From Proteobacteria bacterium UBA7447 (GTDB lineage Bacteria; Pseudomonadota; Gammaproteobacteria; Arenicellales; UBA868), in assembly GCA_002477475.1 (NCBI GenBank), contig DLPX01000039.1, forward strand, positions 2,604-20,707: DNA of 18,104 nucleotides, in the 5' to 3' direction. Below, in pieces: positions 1 to 5,914 of the stretch. The position numbers and the translations under genes are program-made. The notes under the pieces were generated by a model. It saw nothing but the letters and a program-made list of their open reading frames with translations, ran no database searches and had not been told where the DNA came from. Position 1 is the stretch's first letter. Each line of letters begins with the position of its first letter.

Positions 1-12
1 TGTTAACAAACC

Positions 13-76
13 GCTTAGCAGCACTAAGCCTACTTTCACGGGAAAGCGATCTTCTCGGTACTTTAGGCAGTCCTAA
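13..76. repeat. two short hairpins ahead of the first small gene
   Basis: GCTTAG (13-18) can pair with CTAAGC (24-29) across a 5-nt loop, and TTAGG (63-67) with CCTAA (72-76) across a 4-nt loop. They lie in the AT-rich leader before the small membrane-peptide genes. The stems are short and no T-tract follows, so a terminator or structured leader is only a possibility. Confidence 0.25.
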
Positions 77-161
77 CCTAGAACTCACCTATTATTCGTA
101 CTTTTTGCCGGCAATTTGTCTTTTTCACGAAAAAATCATGGGACCCGATTATTCTCCGGAA

Positions 162-350
162 ATGAAAAGTGCCTCCTTTGAAATGCTTGGGGTTGTTTTA
201 ATCGTCTTTGGATCTGGATATGTTGGCCTTGGTTTATTTGACGTTGTCCCTCTGGAGTTAACTGGCGTCAGCATTTCCAATATCAGAATTCCCGCGGGGA
301 TTGCGGTCGTTGGATGCCTGATCGCTGCTTTTTCGACCAAGAGTAGATAG
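162..350 (+). CDS. small hypothetical membrane protein, 62 aa
   Basis: Not recognised as a named family. From the ATG at 162 the product has two hydrophobic stretches, about residues 8-27 (GVVLIVFGSGYVGLGLF) and 43-57 (IPAGIAVVGCLIAAF), ending in a basic tail (TKSR). This suggests a two-helix inner-membrane peptide. The frame is open from a TTG at 105, and an ATG at 138 is also in frame. I chose 162 because hydrophobicity begins there, but no good ribosome binding site marks any of the starts. The next gene starts 12 bp after the stop behind a strong GGAGG, so the two are probably co-transcribed. Confidence 0.5.
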   Translation: MKSASFEMLGVVLIVFGSGYVGLGLFDVVPLELTGVSISNIRIPAGIAVVGCLIAAFSTKSR

Positions 351-361
351 GAGGCTAAAAA

Positions 362-544
362 ATGTTTAAACGGTCTGACTTTTTTTTACTTTTAGGGGTA
401 ATGATTTCATTCTTCGTATCTGGTTACCTATGGTTCAACGGTCAGCGCATCGAGGGAATATTCACCGCGATCTGGGTTCCATCAATCTTAGGCTTTGGAA
501 TTTACTTTAAGCTTATGATGATTTGGGGCAAGCTCAATGACTGA
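362..544 (+). CDS. small hypothetical membrane protein, 60 aa
   Basis: A strong Shine-Dalgarno site (AGGAGG at 350-355) sits just before the ATG, and it directly follows the stop of the previous gene. The product is mostly hydrophobic: helix one about residues 8-25 (FLLLGVMISFFVSGYLWF), a short polar link (NGQRIEG), and helix two about 33-55 (FTAIWVPSILGFGIYFKLMM). Its last 8 bp overlap the start of a 37-aa peptide gene in another frame (ATGACTGA), an arrangement typical of translational coupling. I do not recognise a family. The quality of the ribosome binding site makes this the most secure of the small genes here. Confidence 0.65.
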   Translation: MFKRSDFFLLLGVMISFFVSGYLWFNGQRIEGIFTAIWVPSILGFGIYFKLMMIWGKLND

Positions 545-650
545 TGACATTCTTTTTTTTACCGGGGTAGCCGTGTTTTCCCTGATGGTTATAGCGCTCG
601 CTCTCACTGTGAAAGAATTTTCCAGTTCGAAGATGAAAAACAATAAGTAG
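537..650 (+). CDS. 37-aa single-helix membrane peptide overlapping its upstream gene
   Basis: The ATG at 537 lies inside the end of the previous gene and overlaps its stop by 8 bp. The peptide starts MTDDILFFTGVAVFSL, continues as one hydrophobic helix (about residues 5-25) and ends in a lysine-rich tail (SKMKNNK). Two acidic residues in front of the helix and a basic tail after it suggest a single-pass insertion with the C-terminus in the cytoplasm. Peptides of this layout are common as small subunits of membrane complexes (known of CcoQ- and KdpF-like accessory peptides), but the sequence does not identify a partner. The overlap with the upstream frame is the main reason to believe it is translated. 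Confidence 0.55.
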   Translation: MTDDILFFTGVAVFSLMVIALALTVKEFSSSKMKNNK

Positions 651-666
651 CATGGTTTAAAGGGTC

Positions 667-858
667 ATGACGGACAAAAATATGCTTGTTAAAAAGAAAA
701 TGCAAATTCATCTACTATCAGGAATGGCTCGAGCATGGTCCAACTCCGCTGTACTGCCCCAGACTAAAAGTGTGATTAGCTCCTTTGAGTTGGTCGTAGC
801 AGTGCCGGGAACTCTCCTTGTTGTTAGTTTTCTACTGGGGCTTTTTCCCACTCAGTAG
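667..858 (+). CDS. possible small protein with C-terminal membrane helix, 63 aa
   Basis: The ATG at 667 follows AAAGGG at 659-664. The N-terminal half is polar and basic (KKK near residue 9). The C-terminal half (about residues 39-60, SFELVVAVPGTLLVVSFLLG) is a likely single membrane helix. It starts 16 bp after the previous peptide gene on the same strand, so it could be the last member of the small-peptide operon. No family is recognised and the length is close to what chance would give, so it is a weak call. Confidence 0.35.
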   Translation: MTDKNMLVKKKMQIHLLSGMARAWSNSAVLPQTKSVISSFELVVAVPGTLLVVSFLLGLFPTQ

Positions 859-992
859 ATTATCTCCAAAAAGTGGTAATAATCGACGCAATCTGACGCC
901 TTGCGACACTTGACTATAGGCAGTTTTCGGCACGTATCCCACCTGCCCTCTTTAATTCCCTCGATATCTTCATTTCTCATCGGGGCGGATTT

Positions 993-1232
993 ATGAAACA
1001 CCTCATCATAGCCATCGCTCTGGTTTTGCCTTCCGTATCATCGGGTCATCAAGGAGATATCAACGAACAACTTGTCACTGAGCTCACCGTCAGAGAGTTA
1101 TGAGGAATCATTCGCGGACTCATCAATCAAACTCGGGAGGGATACATCATGGAAGGGGTTATGGAAGGTAAAAGCTCCATCAACCTACGTGTCGTTGGAG
1201 ACGTTCGGGCAGACATTAAACGCATTGAATAG
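993..1232 (+). pseudogene. small secreted protein gene interrupted by an in-frame TGA
   Basis: From the ATG at 993 the frame encodes a signal-peptide-like start (MKHLIIAIALVLPSVSSG, with likely cleavage near residue 18) and then a charged segment, stopping at TGA 1101-1103 after 36 residues. The same frame reads on for 42 more codons with no stop to TAG 1230-1232 (starting GIIRGLINQTREGY, ending GDVRADIKRIE). That continuation has normal protein-like composition and fits the charged helix before the stop (VTELTVREL). The simplest reading is one nonsense change, for example CGA to TGA, in a gene of about 79 codons. A GGGGCGG stretch precedes the start. The family is unknown. Confidence 0.45.
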
Positions 1233-1355
1233 TCGCGTGATACTAGAGCATGTGAAGTAATACGATAATTGCCAGCCCAACCCGGGTGACCCATAGCATT
1301 TGCTTATCACGGCTGTTCATAAGGCGCGGGGCTGATAGCTCGGTGCTGCCATCGT

Positions 1356-1592
1356 TTATCCTTTCAGACAAATCAGTCGATTCTTAGTCAATAGCTGTAA
1401 ATCTTGATGGGCCTGTGGGGTCAAAAGTCCTCCTCCCACCCATCGCTCAAATAAATCTACACCTCGAACCTTCCCTCGCTCCTGGGATGATAAGACGTGA
1501 CAAGCGACTTCCTGCTTTCTGCACTCGTGGCCCGCCGCTATTCCCGTCGCAACAAACCTCATGCTAACTGTAATGGCCAGAACCGAGGACAT
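1356..1592 (-). CDS. doubtful small hypothetical protein, 78 aa
   Basis: The frame begins with an ATG and a weakly hydrophobic N-terminus that could pass as a short signal sequence (MSSVLAITVSMRFVATGIAAG). It contains three cysteines, at about residues 24, 31 and 75. No ribosome binding site is visible upstream and no family is recognised. It would be transcribed divergently from the MFS gene. It may be chance. Confidence 0.2.
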   Translation of the reverse strand: MSSVLAITVSMRFVATGIAAGHECRKQEVACHVLSSQERGKVRGVDLFERWVGGGLLTPQAHQDLQLLTKNRLICLKG

Positions 1593-1660
1593 GAGCTTTT
1601 GAACTTTTTTCTTCTTTAATTTCTCTCTCGATAGTGATTAAGCAACTAGACTAACCTATG

Positions 1661-1690
1661 TTTGATCTAGACTAAAAAACGTAGATCAAG
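1661..1690. promoter_or_regulatory. inverted repeat, possible operator ahead of the MFS gene
   Basis: TTGATCTA (1662-1669) and TAGATCAA (1682-1689) are exact inverted copies across a 12-nt spacer, and a wobble pair (T1661/G1690) extends the match. The repeat lies about 95-125 bp upstream of the MFS start in an AT-rich stretch, the usual place for a repressor site. It could also fold as an RNA hairpin. Confidence 0.4.
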
Positions 1691-1711
1691 TTGTCCTTAA
1701 TTTGAACTTAT

Positions 1712-1730
1712 CTCCTTCTCAGCGAAGGAG
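1712..1730 (+). promoter_or_regulatory. leader hairpin that buries a GAAGGAGG element
   Basis: CTCCTTC (1712-1718) pairs exactly with GAAGGAG (1724-1730) across a 5-nt loop. The right arm is a strong Shine-Dalgarno-like sequence, but no usable start codon stands at normal distance behind it. It is either a leader structure, a terminator-like element without a T-tract, or a trace of a lost start. Confidence 0.35.
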
Positions 1731-1784
1731 GCTTCTAACGCCTTACACTCGGACGAACTCTCTAAGTTACTGCAAACTATTGAT

Positions 1785-3011
1785 TTGATTTATGTCTACT
1801 TCGCATCCTATAGTCAACGACAGCCTTCTGGCTCGCCGCCTGATGTCAGCAGTTTGAATCGATCAACTACATCAGCGTTCTTCGTTCTATTTACGCTTGA
1901 GCCGTTATACAGATCCATCATTGTGACCGTAGTGCCGCTAATGGCTCTAGAGCGTTTTGGGTCAGCGAAGGGTGTGAGCATCTTCTTTTTCGTACTCGGA
2001 GTGTTGGGCGTCGGGATGAGTCTTGCTGTGCCCTGGCTTGTCAGACATCTTTCCCGGCGGGGCACGTTCTGGCTTGGTGTTGGCGCCGGCGTGGCCAGTA
2101 TGCTGCTCTTTGTTCACAACGAGCTATGGTCCTTTTGCGCCGGCATGGCGCTGCATCTTTTTGCCGCCTCCTGCATTGATGTCACGCTTAATCTTTACTG
2201 GATGGAGCACGTTCGGCGCCAGGATTTTGGCCGCGTCGAGCCCGTGCGCATGTTCTTCCTCGCATTCTCCTGGAGCCTTGGACCATTTTTGGGCGTCTAT
2301 CTGCGCAATACGATTGATCCCGCAGCACCCTTTCTTGTTGGGACTCTAGTCATCATATTGCTCGGAGGCTTTTTTCTATACCGCAGCTTATCTGAAAGTC
2401 CAGCGATAACCAGAAAGCGTGCCCCAATAACCAACCCGTTTCACTACCTACCGCGTTTTTTTTCCCAGCCGCGGTTGACCCTCGTCTACCTTTTATCAGG
2501 GATGCGTGCCGGTTGGTGGAATATGTACTTCATTTATGTACCGATTTTCTGCGTCACAGCCGGATTGGGAGAGGCTATGGGTGGAGCGCTGGTATCAATA
2601 GCCGTCAGCTTTGTGATGATGACGCCCTTAATGCGTGGCACGCTGCAACGCTATGGGATTCGCCGCGTACTGTGGGTCGGTTATGCTGGTGCTGGATCAG
2701 TAACCATATTCATAGGTGCTTTTATCGGGATGCCGGATCTAGCAGTGGTGCTCATATTGGCCGCTGCACTGTTTGCCATGTTAACAGATTCAGTTGGAAA
2801 CACTCTGTTTTACCGCGCAGTAAGATCCTGGGAGCGCTCGGCCATGGCTACCGTGTTCATGAGTTATCGGCCGATTTCGGCCCTGGCGTTCCCCGGCGTT
2901 TATTCGGGGGTACTCGCGATCTTTCCCCTGCCCGCCGTCTTTATCCTCACGGGCGCTGGAATGCTGGCCACCAGCCTGATGACCCGCTTCATCCCTGCCC
3001 GGATGCGCTAA
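1785..3011 (+). CDS. MFS transporter, 12 membrane helices
   Basis: The product (up to 408 aa) is a hydrophobic protein with about 12 membrane helices in two six-helix halves. They are split by a polar loop near residues 200-225, where a run of serine, lysine and arginine follows FFLYRSLSES. A cytoplasmic basic loop after helix 2 (RHLSRRGTFW) fits the position of the MFS motif A region. The substrate cannot be told. The start is odd: the frame opens with TTG at 1785, a second TTG is at 1854 and the first in-frame ATG, at 1941, lies inside helix 1. None has a ribosome binding site. An ATG at 1792 in another frame encodes a plausible N-terminus (MSTSHPIVNDSLLARR) but stops at 1857, so a small frameshift near the start is possible. 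A strong hairpin begins at the stop codon. Confidence 0.8.
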   Translation: MIYVYFASYSQRQPSGSPPDVSSLNRSTTSAFFVLFTLEPLYRSIIVTVVPLMALERFGSAKGVSIFFFVLGVLGVGMSLAVPWLVRHLSRRGTFWLGVGAGVASMLLFVHNELWSFCAGMALHLFAASCIDVTLNLYWMEHVRRQDFGRVEPVRMFFLAFSWSLGPFLGVYLRNTIDPAAPFLVGTLVIILLGGFFLYRSLSESPAITRKRAPITNPFHYLPRFFSQPRLTLVYLLSGMRAGWWNMYFIYVPIFCVTAGLGEAMGGALVSIAVSFVMMTPLMRGTLQRYGIRRVLWVGYAGAGSVTIFIGAFIGMPDLAVVLILAAALFAMLTDSVGNTLFYRAVRSWERSAMATVFMSYRPISALAFPGVYSGVLAIFPLPAVFILTGAGMLATSLMTRFIPARMR

Positions 3012-3036
3012 GGGAGCGCGCTACTTCGCTCCCTTA
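3009..3036. terminator. hairpin between convergent genes
   Basis: TAAGGGAGCG (3009-3018) and CGCTCCCTTA (3027-3036) form a perfect 10-bp stem with an 8-nt loop, and the stem includes the MFS stop codon. No T-tract follows on either strand, but its position between convergent genes supports a role in transcript ending or 3' protection. Confidence 0.55.
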
Positions 3037-3073
3037 GCCTTCGCCAGCATAATTGGGTAAAACAGCTACCCCA

Positions 3074-3463
3074 TTACTGACCAAACATCTTTTTCAGCTT
3101 GTCGAGATCAAATTGATTGCCATAGAGCATCGTGCTGTTTAGTGCCATGATGCCTGCGGCCATCACTGCAGCCTTGACCTCTTCTTCTGTTGCCCCGGCT
3201 TTCATCGCCATCCCAGTTGTCGCCACAATGCAGTACTCACATTTCATGCCAGCCGCCGCAGATAACGACATCAGGTACATCGTTTTTGGCTCGAAAGGGC
3301 CGTTTTGCCAAAAAGCACTTTGAGCTTTTACAAACTTAGTAAACTCACCACCCATAGACTGCGGCTCCATCGGGGTAAAGATGGGGTGGCCGTGACCATC
3401 TGAAAAGCTGATAGCGGAGTAGCTCAACAAGACGGCGACCAACAAAGACTTTATGTATTTCAT
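3074..3463 (-). CDS. secreted AhpD-like / carboxymuconolactone decarboxylase-family protein
   Basis: The 129-aa product starts with a signal peptide (basic MKYIK, hydrophobic core to about residue 20), so it should act outside the cytoplasm. The rest matches the CMD/AhpD fold: a helix with AAAGMKCEYC (C75 and C78 form a CxxC), then GATEEEVKAAVMAAG, the usual conserved stretch. Known AhpD proteins use the CxxC as a redox pair helped by a His four residues after the second Cys and a Glu upstream. Here the His position is Thr82 and the Glu position appears to be hydrophobic, so the classical peroxidase relay is incomplete. A disulfide role in the periplasm is possible. It is divergent from the ABM gene at 3558. 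Confidence 0.75.
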   Translation of the reverse strand: MKYIKSLLVAVLLSYSAISFSDGHGHPIFTPMEPQSMGGEFTKFVKAQSAFWQNGPFEPKTMYLMSLSAAAGMKCEYCIVATTGMAMKAGATEEEVKAAVMAAGIMALNSTMLYGNQFDLDKLKKMFGQ

Positions 3464-3557
3464 TAATTTTCTCTAGATATGAAAGAGTTCTAAAGATGAA
3501 GAAATCTGCGTGAATGCCCTGTGAAGTATCCTGCCAACAGCGACGACTGGAGGAATT

Positions 3558-3914
3558 ATGAACCGAGAGATTTACAACATCGTGCGCGCAAAGATTACAA
3601 CTGATGATCTTCAAGCATTTGAAACTCAGGCGCAGAAGATGAAAGCCGCTGCAAAAGAGGAGTCAGGAACACTCATTTATGATTTTTTCATTAATCGCGA
3701 CACAAAAGACGTACTGATTATTGAAAAGTATCAAGACGATGAAGCCTTTATGGCTCACATGACGCGGTTTGTCACCGAGGAATACATTCCAAAGTTGTTA
3801 ACCATGCAAGAGATTGTCTCCATAGAAATGCCCGGCCTCGTCACGAAAGAAATTGAAGACTTTTTCACCGCCGGTGGATGGAAATATAAAGATTTTCGGG
3901 TAAACATCTCTTAG
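3558..3914 (+). CDS. ABM-domain (antibiotic biosynthesis monooxygenase-like) protein
   Basis: The 118-aa protein has the pattern of the ABM dimeric alpha/beta barrel: a first strand (EIYNIVRAKI), a helix (DLQAFETQAQKMKAAAKEE), then SGTLIYDFF and DVLIIEKYQDDEAFMAHM, where the known family has a G-x-x-x-Y stretch followed by E-x-W/Y and a helix. Members are small cytoplasmic enzymes acting on quinone-like or reactive substrates without cofactor, or heme-degrading relatives. The substrate here cannot be told. A strong ribosome binding site (GGAGG at 3549-3553) precedes the ATG. The C-terminal 20 residues (AGGWKYKDFRVNIS end) extend beyond the usual domain. A T-rich hairpin follows the gene. Confidence 0.75.
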   Translation: MNREIYNIVRAKITTDDLQAFETQAQKMKAAAKEESGTLIYDFFINRDTKDVLIIEKYQDDEAFMAHMTRFVTEEYIPKLLTMQEIVSIEMPGLVTKEIEDFFTAGGWKYKDFRVNIS

Positions 3915-3935
3915 CGATAGTGGGTCTGCTACATC

Positions 3936-3977
3936 TTGCTTGACGGAACAGCGCGGCCTCAAGCAAACATCTTTTTT
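3936..3977 (+). terminator. rho-independent terminator candidate after the ABM gene
   Basis: TTGCTTGA (3936-3943) pairs exactly with TCAAGCAA (3959-3966) around a 15-nt GC-rich loop, and a run of six T (3972-3977) follows 5 nt later. The convergent DUF2470 gene ends at 4016. Confidence 0.5.
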
Positions 3978-4015
3978 GATCAGTGTTTTAAGTACTGGCG
4001 TGGAACCAGCACGTT

Positions 4016-4300
4016 CTAGAGCCGTTCCCGCGCGTATTTGAGCAGTTTGATCAAGGCAGGTCGGATGTCCTCAGCCTTTGTTAAAGGTTTCAGAAAATCT
4101 ACCCGGACTTCAGATACTCCACCTGGCATCTCCACTGCTAAAGCAATACCGTGCCGATCCAAATCTGTCATCTCGGCAGACAGAGCGTCGGGGAGCCCCG
4201 CAAGGGCTTTCGCATAGACCAGGTTGGCATCCGAATGATCATCATTCATATGCTTGATGACGCCAGTCTTAATCTGATCAAAATCCTCTTCCAGGCTCAT
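4016..4300 (-). CDS. DUF2470 / HugZ C-terminal-like protein
   Basis: A 94-aa protein matching the small domain found at the C-terminus of HugZ-type heme-utilisation and pyridoxamine-oxidase-like proteins. The signature HMNDDHSDANLVYAKALAG lies at residues 17-35, with H17 and H22 as the conserved histidines, followed by MTDLDRHGIAL and a strand (SEVRVDFLKPL). Known HugZ proteins bind heme with this domain. Here it stands alone with no oxidase-like barrel, so the job is unclear. The preceding DUF1289 gene ends 8 bp upstream of its start codon on the same strand, so the two are very likely one transcript. Confidence 0.8.
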   Translation of the reverse strand: MSLEEDFDQIKTGVIKHMNDDHSDANLVYAKALAGLPDALSAEMTDLDRHGIALAVEMPGGVSEVRVDFLKPLTKAEDIRPALIKLLKYARERL

Positions 4301-4308
4301 ATTTCACG

Positions 4309-4521
4309 CTAGTAGTTCTTAAAACTTAAGCCAGAGGGCTGACTGATATCACGGGTCCGCAGTTGCTGCATCACTGAAACGCGCTCTTCGTCGGAATAGT
4401 CGAGCCAGTCAATGATCTCGTCCATGTGGCGCTTGCACCCTATGCAATAGTAGTGCTCGTTGTATTCACACACGCTTACACATGGGCTTCTGACCTGCAT
4501 ATAGGAGTGTTGCTGGCTCAT
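4309..4521 (-). CDS. DUF1289 family four-cysteine protein
   Basis: The 70-aa product matches DUF1289: SPCVSVCEYNEHYYCIGC holds C14, C18, C26 and C29, followed by the usual helical tail (EIIDWLDYSDEER). Four cysteines in this spacing suggest a bound metal or iron-sulfur centre, but the family role is not established. Just upstream on this strand is a five-codon frame (ATG at 4535, with GAGGTG at 4545-4550) whose TGA overlaps the ATG of this gene (ATGA), a possible coupling mini-ORF. It is followed closely by the DUF2470 gene. Confidence 0.85.
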   Translation of the reverse strand: MSQQHSYMQVRSPCVSVCEYNEHYYCIGCKRHMDEIIDWLDYSDEERVSVMQQLRTRDISQPSGLSFKNY

Positions 4522-4566
4522 GCCTGGCTTCTCATGACTTGTGTCACCTCGCGATGATTGAAGAAC

Positions 4567-4707
4567 TTAATGATGATCGCGCAGGTGGCGGATCTTGTTT
4601 TGCGTCCAGTAGAACGCCACCTTGGCCCAATGGTTGCCAAGCACACATCCCATTGCCAGTCCGACCAAGAAAGCGACAAGTATCCAGATCAGAAGGCTAA
4701 TATCCAT
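4567..4707 (-). CDS. 46-aa single-helix membrane peptide
   Basis: The frame starts MDISLLIWILVAFLVGL, one clear helix at residues 4-24 with a GxxxG-like patch (GLAMGCVLG). A basic, aromatic, His-rich cytoplasmic tail follows (HWAKVAFYWTQNKIRHLRDHH). The acidic start and positive tail predict one pass with the tail inside. It lies 45 bp upstream of DUF1289 and 11 bp downstream of another tiny gene, all on the minus strand, so a shared transcript is likely. The ribosome binding site is weak. The plus-strand frame over the same DNA reads as low-quality sequence. I do not recognise a family. Confidence 0.6.
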   Translation of the reverse strand: MDISLLIWILVAFLVGLAMGCVLGNHWAKVAFYWTQNKIRHLRDHH

Positions 4708-4718
4708 GACTTGAGCGC

Positions 4719-4820
4719 TTACCCTATCAACAGGCGCAGCGCGACGAATAAGGTAATTGCGCTCACGACTGCGCTTACCACAAAGGCGGGGCTTGAGAAA
4801 AACGAGAACTTCTTGCTCAT
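4719..4820 (-). CDS. 33-aa single-helix membrane peptide
   Basis: Starts MSKKFSFFSSPAFVVSAVV: a basic, aromatic head, then one hydrophobic helix (residues 12-32) to the end. The length and pattern resemble small accessory peptides of membrane complexes, but nothing identifies a partner. It stops 11 bp before the 46-aa peptide gene and starts 56 bp after the disrupted gene at 4877-5391, on the same strand. There is no strong ribosome binding site. The pair of adjacent single-helix peptides makes each more credible. Confidence 0.5.
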   Translation of the reverse strand: MSKKFSFFSSPAFVVSAVVSAITLFVALRLLIG

Positions 4821-4876
4821 CTATGGGTCTTTTCTATCAGGCTTAAGGCCAATCGCAATTTAAAGGATTTCGACAT

Positions 4877-5391
4877 CTATCTAAGCCCATACGAATCCAC
4901 TAGCGCATCCTCAACACAGAGCGGCGCAATTTCTTTCAGGCGCTCACGGTCAGTATCAAGGTATTCACCTACCACTTGCACCCACTCTTCATGACGGGAT
5001 TCCACCGGCAGATCGATGTGTTGAGCACTGAGGCCAAATACATGGATGTACCCGTGGAAAAGCCGGCATCGTAGGCCATTCTCTTAACTATATTGTCATT
5101 GTCATTGTCATTGTAATTAACATTGTCGCTGGAGAGATTGCTCTCGGACTCGAGAGATCTTTTCAGTTGCTCAAACGTTTCTGCGATGTTTTCTTGATAG
5201 CCAGCTAAATCAGCCTCCTGTGATCCAGAGACACTTCCTAAGACACCTGAACTGGCGTAAACCCAGCCTCTCCAAAGGTCTGCGCAGGTCAGAGAATAAG
5301 CCGGCGCTACAGGCAGCCTCCCTATCCCCATCAAAGTAAGTATGCGGCCTGTCCTGGCAGCAAATGACAGGCTGTTTGATCTGTTACTCAT
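4877..5391 (-). pseudogene. unknown protein gene, apparently frameshifted
   Basis: The ATG at 5391 overlaps the end of the upstream gene by 8 bp (ATGAGTAA). That frame encodes a hydrophobic or mixed N-terminus, then a charged helix (EADLAGYQENIAETFEQLKR) and an acidic Asn/Asp repeat, and ends poorly (CRWNPVMKSGCKW) at 4969. A second frame, open from 5083 to the TAG at 4877-4879, has the quality of a real C-terminus (SAQHIDLPVESRHEEWVQ, then VVGEYLDTDRERLKEIAP, ending VDSYGLR). A single-base shift around 5035-5050 joins them into about 171 aa: MAYDAGFSTGTSMY running into VFGLSAQHIDLP. The exact point is not fixed. The family is unknown. It is the fourth gene of a same-strand cluster of unknown genes. 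Confidence 0.5.
5092..5115. repeat. hexanucleotide tandem repeat
   Basis: ATTGTC occurs three times head to tail (5092, 5098, 5104), then as ATTGTA at 5110. A further ATTGTC lies at 5122. On the coding minus strand it encodes an alternating Asn/Asp tract in the unknown gene. A 6-bp unit changes length without changing frame. Confidence 0.7.
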
Positions 5392-5914
5392 CGAGGACAC
5401 TACCGTTTTCATACATCTGCTGGTAGGTCGCGTCGATTAGCAGCACCTCGGCGGATTCAATGACTTGCTTCCAATGACCGGTTTTCTTTGCGCATTTGTG
5501 GTGCACGAAATGAGCGTGAATGCGCGTTCCTTCCAATTTTTCAACGACTCCACAAACCAAACCCCGATCCTCATCGTCAACCAATACCCACTGCCCTATT
5601 TCGGGCATGAGGTCCTGGGACGGCTGGACAATCTCCAGCACTCTGTCGGTATCAATAAACTGACGAAATGTGACTCCATACTTTACGACCGCCTCCTCAT
5701 TATCGAAGCGGGCCGCAGGGTTATACCACTCGGATAACTCTAAAGGCCTTTTGCCAGTCACCCTCCAATCAAGCTCGCTTTCATCCCATATCTTGTCATC
5801 AACATCTTCAACCAAATAACGCGGAAAGATACCGACTTGATCTTCCCTAACCTCAAACACGACAAATTCGAGTTCTTCTCCCTCGACAGTGACGATATCA
5901 CCAAGCTTTGGCAT
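5384..5914 (-). CDS. hypothetical protein with two similar beta-rich halves, 176 aa
   Basis: No known family is recognised. The protein is acidic and strand-rich. Its N-terminus (MPKLGDIVTVEGEELEFVVF) resembles a second segment beginning near residue 103 (MPEIGQWVLVDDEDRGLV), and each is followed by a similar short strand pattern, which suggests an internally duplicated small barrel (SH3- or KOW-like is a guess). Two cysteines sit in the second half. It begins at the last base of the upstream stop (TGATG), and its own end overlaps the next start by 8 bp, so translation of three genes is likely coupled. There is no signal peptide or membrane helix, so it should be cytoplasmic. Confidence 0.65.
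   Translation of the reverse strand: MPKLGDIVTVEGEELEFVVFEVREDQVGIFPRYLVEDVDDKIWDESELDWRVTGKRPLELSEWYNPAARFDNEEAVVKYGVTFRQFIDTDRVLEIVQPSQDLMPEIGQWVLVDDEDRGLVCGVVEKLEGTRIHAHFVHHKCAKKTGHWKQVIESAEVLLIDATYQQMYENGSVLDE

Larger units (their letters stand above)
1233..1784. other. intergenic region with inverted repeats and no secure gene
   Basis: About 550 bp separate the interrupted gene from the MFS gene. The stretch holds a weak minus-strand reading frame (1356-1592), an inverted repeat at 1661-1690 and a hairpin at 1712-1730 (both listed separately). The last 200 bp are AT-rich, as expected of a promoter or leader for the MFS gene. Nothing else is convincing. Confidence 0.5.

Noticed and set aside
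1..80. Possible integron attC-like site (TTAAC core and short hairpins)
   Set aside because: No matching GTTRRRY core and no extended stem were found, and no integron integrase is in the window.
993..1232. Selenocysteine recoding of the in-frame TGA
   Set aside because: I see no SECIS-like hairpin with the expected loop immediately downstream, and the context gives no redox reason. A nonsense change is simpler.
4558..4863. Plus-strand frame of 101 aa
   Set aside because: Composition is poor and the minus strand carries two convincing membrane peptides over the same bases.
4877..5391. Rap1a/Tai-type immunity protein as identity of the frameshifted gene
   Set aside because: The C-terminal spacing (a V-x-x-Y-L helix followed by an A-L-x-x-x-Y end) resembles it only faintly, and the expected cysteines and signal peptide are not there.
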